Origin: Candidatus Krumholzibacteriia bacterium | GTDB taxonomy: Bacteria > Krumholzibacteriota > Krumholzibacteriia > Krumholzibacteriales > Krumholzibacteriaceae | Reading direction: 5' to 3' | NCBI GenBank assembly: GCA_028706585.1 | Contig: JAQTVX010000041.1 | Span: forward strand, 1 to 11,522 | Length of the DNA: 11,522 nucleotides | Shown: in pieces, positions 1 through 6,322 of the stretch | Position numbering within the stretch: the stretch's first letter is position 1 | How the letters are laid out: every line of letters begins with the position of its first letter | Translations under genes and position numbers: made by a program | Notes under the pieces: generated by a model | The model's input: the letters and a program-made list of their open reading frames with translations, nothing else | The model's database searches: none | Told to the model about the DNA's origin: nothing

Positions 1-1
1 A

Positions 2-1042
2 GAGGCCCTGGGGCCGAACAGCGAGATCAGGGACATTCGGCTGGGCTGGTCCAGCGTGAATGTGGAGGGGTTGCGGATCAAGGGACCCAGCGGGTGGCCT
101 GCGGCCGATGCGTTGCAGGCGGAGCGTGTGGCTGTTGTCCCCAGCCTGCGCGGCCTATTCTCCCGACAATACCGGGTCCGCTCCATCACTATCGTAAAGC
201 CTTATCTTTCGGCACTTCGGACCAAGGAGGGGAAGTTCCTGGTGCTCCCCGGCCTGCTGACGGGGGCGGTCAGCGGGGGCCAAGCGGACTCCCTCTCGCG
301 CCCGGCCGCTTCCACGATGGTGACCATTGGCCGTATCACTCTCAAAGACGGAGTCGTGGAGCTGTACGATGCGACCGTGGCACAGCCTCCGTTGAAGATC
401 CGGTTGGAGCAGATCAAGGCCACCGTGCGGGACATGTCGGTGCCGGGGCTCAAGGGCAAGAGCCGCTTCGAAATCGCGGGCGTCGTGAAGGGAGTTCATC
501 GGGACGGACAGCTCAAAATGGAGGGATGGGCCGAGGTCGGCACCAAGGACTCCTCGGTGAAGACGGAGCTCCGCTCCGTGGATCTCGTGGTGCTCCAGCC
601 ATATCTCATCAAGCCCGACGAGATGGGTCTTCAGAAAGGCACCCTCGACCTCGACATGCAATCGGATGTGAGCAATAATCAGCTGAAAGCGCCCGGCAAA
701 GCCACGATCTCGGACCTGGAATTCGTGCCGGCGGAGGGCAAGTTCGACACCTTCATGGGCCTTCCGCGTCAGGCCGTGTTGGCATTCCTGATGCGCAATG
801 GAAACAAGATCACCGTAAATTTTGTCCTCGAAGGGAACATCAACAACCCCCAGTTCTCCATCAACCAGTCCCTCACCACGCAATTGGCGTTCGCAATGGC
901 GAAGGTCCTCGGGGTCGACCTCGGCGGGATGGTGAAAGACGTGGGAACTCTCGGGCAGAAAGGCGGGGAGGCCGTGGGCCAGGCAGCGAAGAGCACGGGG
1001 GGCTGGTTGCACAGGCTTTTCGGGGGCCAGAAGAAGCACTAG
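2..1042 (+). CDS. AsmA-like DUF748 protein, C-terminal part (5' truncated)
   Basis: The reading frame is open from base 2, so the gene starts left of the window; about 346 residues are visible. The GTG at 56 lies inside the protein and is not a likely start. Near the left edge the chain reads RLGWSSVNVEGLRIKGPSGW and continues with an LSALRTKEGKF segment, which is the style of DUF748/AsmA proteins: long beta-rich envelope proteins anchored in the inner membrane that are linked to outer-membrane assembly or lipid movement. Later parts (TIGRITLKDGVVELYD, and LEGNINNPQFSINQSL near the end) are also typical of the AsmA C-terminal region. The tail is rich in Gly and Lys (GGWLHRLFGGQKKH). It converges on typA with about 30 bases between stops. 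Family assignment is from sequence style; the specific function and any N-terminal transmembrane anchor cannot be seen. Confidence 0.8.
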   Translation, partial: EALGPNSEIRDIRLGWSSVNVEGLRIKGPSGWPAADALQAERVAVVPSLRGLFSRQYRVRSITIVKPYLSALRTKEGKFLVLPGLLTGAVSGGQADSLSRPAASTMVTIGRITLKDGVVELYDATVAQPPLKIRLEQIKATVRDMSVPGLKGKSRFEIAGVVKGVHRDGQLKMEGWAEVGTKDSSVKTELRSVDLVVLQPYLIKPDEMGLQKGTLDLDMQSDVSNNQLKAPGKATISDLEFVPAEGKFDTFMGLPRQAVLAFLMRNGNKITVNFVLEGNINNPQFSINQSLTTQLAFAMAKVLGVDLGGMVKDVGTLGQKGGEAVGQAAKSTGGWLHRLFGGQKKH

Positions 1043-1050
1043 GCCGTACG

Positions 1051-1063
1051 GGCGGAAGCCGCC
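1051..1063. terminator. Small GC hairpin between convergent genes
   Basis: GGCGG, a three-base loop AAG, then CCGCC form a perfect 5-bp stem in the roughly 30-base gap between the stops of the DUF748 gene and typA. There is no clear T-run on either side, so this is at best a weak bidirectional terminator and could be chance in GC-rich DNA. Confidence 0.25.
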
Positions 1064-1074
1064 ACACCCATAAT

Positions 1075-2934
1075 CTATTCGTCCATCAGGGCCTCTCTGG
1101 CCCTCTTGAGTCGCTTGCTGCGCAGGTCGCTGTTCAGCGTGCGTTTGCGAATGCGATAGGCGAGCGGAGTGACTTCCAGCAGCTCGTCTTCGGCGAGATA
1201 CTCGATCGCCTCGTCCAGCGACATCGAACGCGGCGTCGTCAGGCGGATCTCGATGTCCTTGACCGATGAGCGCATGTTCGTCAGGTGCTTCTTCTTGCAG
1301 ACGTTGATCTCGATGTCGCAAGAGCGCGTGTACTCGCCGACCACCATGCCCTCATAAACCTCCACCCCGGCGCCCAGAAACAGGGTGCCGCGATCTTCGG
1401 CGTTCTTCAGGCCGAAGTTCGTCGTTATGCCGGGTTCCCAGGCCACGAGCGAGCCGTTGGAGCGAGCGCTCATCGCGCCGGCCATCTCATCATAACCGCT
1501 GAACAGTGTGTGTATGACGCCCGCGCCGCGCGTGGCCGTAAGGAACTGGTAGCGGAAGCCGAGCAGCCCGCGCGTCGGGACGATATAGACGAGCCGCACG
1601 CGGGAGTCGCCGGTATTATGCATTTCGAGCATTTTGCCTCGCCGTCCTCCGAGCATTTCCACGACCACGCCCACCGTTTCCGGGCTCGTCTCGATGTGGA
1701 CTTCCTCGTATGGCTCGAGCATGGAGCCGTCCTCCGCCTGGCGCAGAATCACCTCGGGGCGCGAGACCTGAAACTCATAGCCCTCGCGGCGCATGGTCTC
1801 GATCAGAATCGCGAGATGCAGCTCGCCGCGCCCGGAGACCAGGAATGTGTCGGCGCTTTCGGTTTCCTCCACTCGCAGGGACACGTTCGTGCGCAGCTCG
1901 TCCAACAGCCGCTCGCGGAGCTTGCGTGAAGTGCCCCACGTGCCCTCGCGTCCGGAAAACGGCGACGTGTTGACGCCGAAGGTCATGCGCACTGTCGGCT
2001 CTTCCACCTTGATGGTCGGCAGGGCGACGGGATTGAGCGGATCGGCGAGGGTCTCGCCGATGGTGATTCCCTCCAGACCGGCCAGGGCCACTATCTCCCC
2101 GGCGCTCGCCTCCTCGACCTCGACCTTGTGCAGGCCTTGATGGACGTACAGGTAACCGGCGCGCTCCGGCAGATTCCGGTTGTCGGTGGTCAGGCGCGCC
2201 AGGTCCTGTCCGGCCTTGATCGTGCCCGCGAAGATTCGTCCGACTGCGGTCACACCGCGAAAGTCGTCATATCCCAGGCTCGTTATGAGCATCTGCAGCG
2301 GAGCTTCCGGATCGACCTTGGGCCCTGGGATATGACGAAGGATCGTCTGGAACAAAGGTTGAAGGTCCGGGCTCAGCTCGGCTCTGAATCCGGCCTGACC
2401 GGTGGTGGCCTGCGCATAGATGACGGGAAAATCCAGCTGTTTGTCGTTCGCGCCGAGCTCCACGAAAAGATCGAACGTATCGTTGAGAACGCGCTCCGGC
2501 TCGGCGTCCTTACGGTCCACCTTGTTGATGACCACGATGGCCTTGTGGCCTCGCTCGAGCGCCTTCTTGAGCACGAACCGGGTCTGCGGCATCGGCCCTT
2601 CGGCGGCGTCGACCAACAGCAGCACGCCGTCCACCATGTTCATGACCCGCTCCACCTCGCCGCCGAAATCGGCGTGGCCAGGTGTGTCGACGATGTTGAT
2701 CTTGACGGTCTGTCCCGTGACTGGATCCGGGATCGTAATGGCCGTGTTCTTGGATAGAATGGTGATGCCGCGCTCGCGTTCGAGATCGTTGGAGTCCATT
2801 ACGCGCTCCATCACCTGCTGGTTCGCCCGGAACGTGTGCGACTGGCGCAGCAGGAAGTCCACGAGCGTCGTCTTGCCGTGATCGACGTGTGCGATGATGG
2901 CGATATTGCGAAGATCTGTGCGTTCCTTGAGCAT
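1075..2934 (-). CDS. typA: Ribosome-associated translational GTPase TypA/BipA
   Basis: 619 residues, close to the usual 605-615 of TypA/BipA, a GTPase that binds the 70S ribosome and helps 50S assembly and stress or cold adaptation. Motifs in order: G1 P-loop AHVDHGKT (residues 15-22), switch I region with RERGITI (53-59), G3 DTPGH (83-87), G4 NKVD (137-140). The EF-G-like domain II, domains III and V, and the TypA-specific C-terminal domain follow (GVEVYEGMVVGEY, then KKKHLTNMRSS and TPLAYRIRKRTLN). These C-terminal motifs separate it from LepA and EF-G. The ATG at 2934 has a purine-rich GGGAAAAAG stretch upstream, and the protein starts exactly as the family does (LRNIAIIAHVDHGKTT). It lies 28 bases downstream of the dehydrogenase stop and is probably co-transcribed with it. 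No residue of the nucleotide-binding motifs looks damaged. Confidence 0.97.
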   Translation of the reverse strand: MLKERTDLRNIAIIAHVDHGKTTLVDFLLRQSHTFRANQQVMERVMDSNDLERERGITILSKNTAITIPDPVTGQTVKINIVDTPGHADFGGEVERVMNMVDGVLLLVDAAEGPMPQTRFVLKKALERGHKAIVVINKVDRKDAEPERVLNDTFDLFVELGANDKQLDFPVIYAQATTGQAGFRAELSPDLQPLFQTILRHIPGPKVDPEAPLQMLITSLGYDDFRGVTAVGRIFAGTIKAGQDLARLTTDNRNLPERAGYLYVHQGLHKVEVEEASAGEIVALAGLEGITIGETLADPLNPVALPTIKVEEPTVRMTFGVNTSPFSGREGTWGTSRKLRERLLDELRTNVSLRVEETESADTFLVSGRGELHLAILIETMRREGYEFQVSRPEVILRQAEDGSMLEPYEEVHIETSPETVGVVVEMLGGRRGKMLEMHNTGDSRVRLVYIVPTRGLLGFRYQFLTATRGAGVIHTLFSGYDEMAGAMSARSNGSLVAWEPGITTNFGLKNAEDRGTLFLGAGVEVYEGMVVGEYTRSCDIEINVCKKKHLTNMRSSVKDIEIRLTTPRSMSLDEAIEYLAEDELLEVTPLAYRIRKRTLNSDLRSKRLKRAREALMDE

Positions 2935-2962
2935 AGTTGCTTTTTCCCGGTGTTAGAAGTCG

Positions 2963-4015
2963 CTATTCCTGCGGCTTTATGATTACCTTGATCGATTTCT
3001 TTCCCTCGGCCACGAGGCGGAAGCCCCGGGCCGTCTCAGCGAGAGGCAAGCGGTGAGTAATCATGTCGTTGACCTCGATGCGGTGGGCGCGCAGGAGCTC
3101 GATGGCCTGTTCGGTGTCTACGGGAGGTCCCGCGTAGGTCGCGACGATCGTGATCTGATCGCGCCAGATTTCAGACAGCGGAAGCGTCGTCGTCCTCCCC
3201 GGCTCATGCGGCGCGAAGAGCAGCACCGTGCCGCCCCGGTCGACCGATCGCAACGCCTGATCGACGACGCTCGTGCCCCCCGCACTCGTGACGACGAGGT
3301 CGAAAAGCCTTCCCTCGTTCAATTCGGCGAGCCTCTGCGGTGTAGCGTCCTTCGCCTTGAGCGCCGCGTCCGCGCCGGAGCGCTTGGCCGTGGAAAGTCT
3401 GTGATCGTCTATGTCGGTGGAGACGATCCTGAGCGCGCCGAGCGCGCCCAGCAGCTTGATGAACAGAAGCCCCGAGATCCCGCTCCCGAGGACAAGAACG
3501 CTCGAGCCGGGCCTGAAGCGGGCGATGCGCAGGCCGCGCAGCACGCACGCGAGAGGCTCGATGAAGGTTCCCTCGTCGAATGAAATCTCATCGGGGATGA
3601 CGAACGTACCGCGATCGACGTTGATCGCGGGAACTCGGACGTATTCGCAGAAGCCGCCCGGATCGAAGCTCGTTGTGCGCAGCGTGTCGCAGAGCGAGTA
3701 CTGTCCCGCGAGACAGTAGCGGCATGAGTTGCACGGGACGTGGTGCGCGACCGTGACGCGGTCCCCCTCCTTGAAGCGCTTCGCCTTCTTCCCGGCCTTG
3801 ATGACGGTGCCCGCGATCTCGTGCCCCAGCACGAGAGGCGCTTTCTTGAGACGATACCACTCCAGCACGTCGCTGCCGCAGATGCCGCTCGATTCGATAC
3901 GGACGAGAAGCTCATCCTCGCTCGTCTTTGGAATCGGCCGCTCCTCTATGCGCACGTCTCCATTGTTGTAATAGACCGCCGCGCGCATGGTCTCTTTTTT
4001 CGATTTCTGCGGCAT
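2963..4015 (-). CDS. Zinc-dependent NAD-type medium-chain dehydrogenase
   Basis: 350 residues with the full zinc MDR fold (threonine/sorbitol dehydrogenase group, COG1063), which oxidises an alcohol or polyol with NAD(P). Catalytic zinc ligands are seen as GICGSD (Cys46) and GHE (His65, Glu66), with a family-typical Glu153 in IEPLAC. The structural zinc loop has all four cysteines: 95, 98, 101 and 109. The Rossmann motif GSGISG is at 177-182, and Asp201 at the end of the next strand (VSTD) favours NAD over NADP. ATG 4015 is preferred over the internal ATG encoding Met10 because GGAG lies 9 bases upstream, although Met10 is where many relatives begin. The gene sits 27 bases after the aldolase gene and 28 before typA. 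The substrate is unknown; the aldolase neighbour suggests a sugar- or polyol-like compound. Confidence 0.9.
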   Translation of the reverse strand: MPQKSKKETMRAAVYYNNGDVRIEERPIPKTSEDELLVRIESSGICGSDVLEWYRLKKAPLVLGHEIAGTVIKAGKKAKRFKEGDRVTVAHHVPCNSCRYCLAGQYSLCDTLRTTSFDPGGFCEYVRVPAINVDRGTFVIPDEISFDEGTFIEPLACVLRGLRIARFRPGSSVLVLGSGISGLLFIKLLGALGALRIVSTDIDDHRLSTAKRSGADAALKAKDATPQRLAELNEGRLFDLVVTSAGGTSVVDQALRSVDRGGTVLLFAPHEPGRTTTLPLSEIWRDQITIVATYAGPPVDTEQAIELLRAHRIEVNDMITHRLPLAETARGFRLVAEGKKSIKVIIKPQE

Positions 4016-4042
4016 GCTGATGCGCTCCAGCGCGAAGGCGCG

Positions 4043-4840
4043 CTATTTCCTCTTGCCCTTCAATCCTTCGAACAGATCGAGCGCCTTTTTGACCGTGTAC
4101 TTTTCGTGCACGATGGCGCGAACCGCCTGGATCGCGGCGACGGGATGATCGGACTGCCATATGTTGCGCCCCATGTCGACTCCGACGGCTCCACGGCTGA
4201 TCGCGTCGTGCGTGAGCTGGAGAACGTCCTTCATGGTGTCGAGCTTGGGGCCGCCGGCGATGACGACCGGCACCGGACAACCGCCCACGACCTTCTCGAA
4301 ATCCTCGCAGTAGTAGGTCTTTACGAAGTGAGCGCCCAGCTCCGCGGCGATACGGCAGCTGAGCGAGAGAAATCGCGCGTCGCGCTTGCCGAGCTCCTTG
4401 CCGACGGCGGTCACCGCGAGGACCGGAATGCCGTATGTTTCGCCTTCGTTCACGAGGTCGGCGAGGTTCATGAGCGTCTGGTGCTCGTATTCCGTTCCGA
4501 CGAAGATCGAGAGCGCCACGGCCGATACGTTCATCCGGATCGCTTCCTCGAACGTCGTCGTGATTTCCTCGTCCGCCAGCGACGGTCCGATGATGCTCGT
4601 TCCGCCTGACACCCTGAGCACGATCGGCGTCTGCGTTTTCGGGTCGACCGACGTCCTGAGGACGCCGCGAGTAGGCATGAGCGCGTCGGCGTAGGAGACG
4701 AGCGGCGCTATCGTCTCGCGCGGATCCTCGAGCCTGGACGTGGGTCCGAGGAAGTAGCCGTGGTCGACGGCGAGCATGACGGTGCGCCCGGTCGCGGGCC
4801 GAATTATTCGTGCGAGTCTATTTTGAAGTCCCCAATCCAT
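4043..4840 (-). CDS. LsrF/DhnA-type class I aldolase or thiolase
   Basis: 265 residues from the ATG at 4840, with TIM-barrel DhnA/LsrF family features. The start (MDWGLQNRLARI), then TVMLAVDHGYFLGPT, MPTRGVLR, GTEYEHQ, CPVPVVIAGG and GVDMGRNIWQSDHPVA, follow E. coli LsrF closely along the length, as I remember that sequence. The lysine in FVKTYY (residue 174) sits at the Schiff-base position. LsrF cleaves the phosphorylated AI-2 product to acetyl-CoA and DHAP; relatives include archaeal-type fructose-bisphosphate aldolase and the hept-6-ulosonate synthase of the alternative aromatic pathway. No other lsr gene is present here, so the AI-2 role is not supported. The GTG at 4849 also gives an open frame, but AGGGGG at 4849-4854 spaced 8 bases from ATG 4840 and the LsrF alignment favour 4840. 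Confidence 0.87.
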   Translation of the reverse strand: MDWGLQNRLARIIRPATGRTVMLAVDHGYFLGPTSRLEDPRETIAPLVSYADALMPTRGVLRTSVDPKTQTPIVLRVSGGTSIIGPSLADEEITTTFEEAIRMNVSAVALSIFVGTEYEHQTLMNLADLVNEGETYGIPVLAVTAVGKELGKRDARFLSLSCRIAAELGAHFVKTYYCEDFEKVVGGCPVPVVIAGGPKLDTMKDVLQLTHDAISRGAVGVDMGRNIWQSDHPVAAIQAVRAIVHEKYTVKKALDLFEGLKGKRK

Positions 4841-4848
4841 AAGGGCCA

Positions 4849-4854
4849 CCCCCT
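4849..4854 (-). promoter_or_regulatory. Ribosome binding site deciding the aldolase start
   Basis: Read on the minus strand, AGGGGGTG lies with 8 bases between AGGGGG and the ATG at 4840. It overlaps the alternative GTG at 4847-4849, which therefore has no binding site of its own in the right place. This moves the start to 4840. Confidence 0.6.
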
Positions 4855-4893
4855 GGTCGTTCCGGTATTAAACGTAATCGTGGGCGAACAAGA

Positions 4894-4923
4894 AGTATAT
4901 GGGCGTCGGGAGCGCTCCGTCAA
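4894..4923 (-). promoter_or_regulatory. Sigma70-type promoter for the aldolase-dehydrogenase-typA unit
   Basis: On the minus strand, TTGACG (4923-4918; five of six bases match TTGACA), an 18-base spacer, and TATACT (4899-4894; five of six match TATAAT). The start of transcription would fall near 4887, giving a leader of about 46 bases before ATG 4840. The spacer and the edge of the -35 box hold the perfect 10-base palindrome GGAGCGCTCC (4909-4918), which could be an operator. Transcription not demonstrated. Confidence 0.55.
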
Positions 4924-4933
4924 GGCCGAATTC

Positions 4934-4955
4934 CCGTCGCGGCGCCGCGCGACGG
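4934..4955 (-). terminator. Stem-loop after the transporter gene
   Basis: Seven bases after the MFS stop, CCGTCGCG and CGCGACGG form a perfect 8-bp stem around a 6-base loop. No T-run follows on the minus strand, so it would be a poor intrinsic terminator, but it could mark or stabilise the transcript end or slow polymerase between the transporter and the downstream promoter. Confidence 0.35.
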
Positions 4956-4961
4956 AGCGTC

Positions 4962-6176
4962 TCAGGGCTCTATCTCGACGGGACTGCCGCAGGCGGCTGC
5001 ATCGGCGGGCGGTGCGAAGCGCCCTCTCAGTGCGATTGCATAAACGGCGATGATGAATGCCACCGCTCCGAGGAGAAGGAAGGGCGTGTTGATTCCCCAT
5101 GCATCCGACATGAACCCGGCTATGAACGTGAACGCGGCGTTTCCGAGGATCTGGACGTTCGCATTGAGGCTGAACGCCGCAGTTCGGTTCTTGGGCTTGG
5201 CGACGCTGCCGACGAGGGTGAGGAGCGCCGGGAAGGTGAGAAACAGGGACCATCCGAAGAAGGCCAGCAGCACCGCCATCAGGACTATGTTCGTGGTGAA
5301 GGCGATGATGCACGTCGAGACGGCCGTGAGCGCGCATCCGAGGATGATCGCTCCGTAGCGTCCGATCCGCGAGACCACCCTCCCGTACATGAGGGAGGCC
5401 GCTATTCCCGCCCCGATCCAGCAGCCGAGCACGGCCCCGGTGAGCGACATCGACGCGTGGAGCTTGTGGTTCAGGAGGCTCGGTCCGTATGCGAGCGTGA
5501 TGCCCCATGATAGGCCGCTGAGGAGGCCCGGCAGTATCAGAAATCGCTGGTCGTGGAAGGTCTCGCGCCAGGATACAGGCTCCTCCTCCCGCGCGTCGAA
5601 ATCCCCATCGTCTCCCGTCCCGCGTGAGATAACGAGACCGGCAAGCGCCGCGGCTATGCAAAGCACTCCCCACATGTAGAGCGGATTCGTCCAGCCGAAG
5701 CTCTGCGCCAGGTAGCCCGTTCCCAGAAACGCCGCCAGCACTCCGATGTCGCCGAAGGCGCTCTGTATGCCCATCGCTCTGTCGAAGTTCTTGCCCCGGA
5801 ACGTATGGGTGACCCACGAGATGCCGACGGGATGGTAGATGCTCGATCCTATCCGCACCCCGACGTAGAGGAGAACGAGCATTGAATAGTCCTTCGCGAG
5901 CGGCGTGAGCAGCAGGAACAGCCCCACGACGAGATCGTCGAGAACCAGAAGAAGCCGGTAGTGCCGCCCCTTCGCCCAATGCCCGACGAAGAAGTGGAAA
6001 AATATCGATACGACGAGCCCGATGAGAATCATCGTGCCGATGTCGGCGTAACGCCTGATGAGGAAGCCCTGAGTGTAGAGAATTGGATAGATGGTCGGCA
6101 GCGCAACGACGGAAGCATCGTTGAAGAGGTGGAACACGCAGACGGAGCCCAGTATCTTCTTCTCTTTCGAGTTCAT
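4962..6176 (-). CDS. MFS transporter, fosmidomycin-resistance-like
   Basis: 404 residues from ATG 6176, almost all hydrophobic segments consistent with 12 membrane helices of the major facilitator superfamily in the inner membrane. The first helix region contains FHLFNDASVVALPTIYPIL and a later one GSSIYHPVG (YHP at about 114-116); both resemble Fsr-type efflux proteins. A basic loop GHWAKGRHYR (about 65-74) stands where the MFS loop 2-3 signature normally is. An acidic linker with DDGDFDAREEE lies between the two six-helix halves. A GTG at 6194 would add six residues, but it has no binding site and the ATG at 6176 gives a normal MFS start (MNSKEKK). It is the first gene of the minus-strand run, 121 bases before the aldolase start. 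Whether it imports or exports, and what, is unknown; the downstream enzymes hint at uptake of their substrate. Confidence 0.85.
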   Translation of the reverse strand: MNSKEKKILGSVCVFHLFNDASVVALPTIYPILYTQGFLIRRYADIGTMILIGLVVSIFFHFFVGHWAKGRHYRLLLVLDDLVVGLFLLLTPLAKDYSMLVLLYVGVRIGSSIYHPVGISWVTHTFRGKNFDRAMGIQSAFGDIGVLAAFLGTGYLAQSFGWTNPLYMWGVLCIAAALAGLVISRGTGDDGDFDAREEEPVSWRETFHDQRFLILPGLLSGLSWGITLAYGPSLLNHKLHASMSLTGAVLGCWIGAGIAASLMYGRVVSRIGRYGAIILGCALTAVSTCIIAFTTNIVLMAVLLAFFGWSLFLTFPALLTLVGSVAKPKNRTAAFSLNANVQILGNAAFTFIAGFMSDAWGINTPFLLLGAVAFIIAVYAIALRGRFAPPADAAACGSPVEIEP

Positions 6177-6202
6177 CGTCCGTTCAATATACACCGTCGA
6201 TG

Positions 6203-6213
6203 GGAAATATTCC
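6203..6213. promoter_or_regulatory. AT-rich dyad in the divergent intergenic region
   Basis: GGAA-ATA-TTCC is an 11-base imperfect palindrome in the space between the divergently read MFS and Memo genes, the only AT-rich patch there. It lies about 30 bases upstream of the MFS ATG, where an operator or part of a minus-strand promoter would be expected. I could not fit a convincing -35/-10 pair for the MFS gene. Confidence 0.25.
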
Positions 6214-6218
6214 AGCTA

Positions 6219-6247
6219 TGGACTTGACCCTCGTCATGCCGTATCAT
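6219..6247 (+). promoter_or_regulatory. Candidate promoter of the exported three-gene module
   Basis: TGGACT (6219-6224; four of six matches to TTGACA), a 17-base spacer and TATCAT (6242-6247; five of six matches to TATAAT). This would start transcription near 6254 and leave a leader of about 70 bases. A better -35 core, TTGACC at 6224, is too close to TATCAT to pair with it. Confidence 0.3.
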
Positions 6248-6266
6248 CGAGGCTTCTCGTTTCGGA

Positions 6267-6282
6267 GGCCGGCGCGCCGGCC
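6267..6282 (+). repeat. Perfect 16-base GC palindrome in the leader of the Memo gene
   Basis: GGCCGGCGCGCCGGCC is identical to its own reverse complement. In RNA it would fold as a 6-bp all-GC stem with a CGCG loop. It lies 40 bases before the Memo start codon, downstream of the candidate promoter, so it could be a 5' leader hairpin or a DNA-binding site. Confidence 0.5.
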
Positions 6283-6311
6283 GCTCGGTCCTGTGCCATG
6301 TACTCGATCGT

Positions 6312-6316
6312 GGAGG
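6312..6316 (+). promoter_or_regulatory. Shine-Dalgarno GGAGG deciding the Memo start
   Basis: GGAGG lies six bases before ATG 6323. The open frame continues upstream to an ATG at 6200, but only the 6323 start gives a binding site and a signal peptide directly at the N-terminus. Confidence 0.8.
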
Positions 6317-6322
6317 CGGCTC

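Noticed and set aside
155..1321. A 388-codon open frame on the minus strand opposite the DUF748 gene and the end of typA
   Set aside because: Its translation is rich in Arg, His and Gly with no recognisable motif, and it overlaps two clear genes. It is a mirror frame typical of GC-rich DNA.
1075..2934. LepA or EF-G as identity of the GTPase
   Set aside because: The C-terminal motifs KKKHLTNMRSS and TPLAYRIRKR belong to TypA/BipA; LepA and EF-G have different C-terminal regions.
4043..4840. Calling the aldolase lsrF of the AI-2 pathway
   Set aside because: Family resemblance is strong, but no lsrACDB, lsrK, lsrR or lsrG is visible and the neighbours differ, so a pathway role cannot be claimed.
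4804..5979. A 391-codon minus-strand frame overlapping the transporter and aldolase genes
   Set aside because: It reads through the MFS gene in another frame, giving Arg-rich, low-complexity protein without membrane segments or motifs.
6200..6322. An N-terminal extension of the Memo protein from ATG 6200
   Set aside because: It would read through the palindrome and promoter region into Arg- and Pro-rich sequence and hide the signal peptide; GGAGG before ATG 6323 decides against it.
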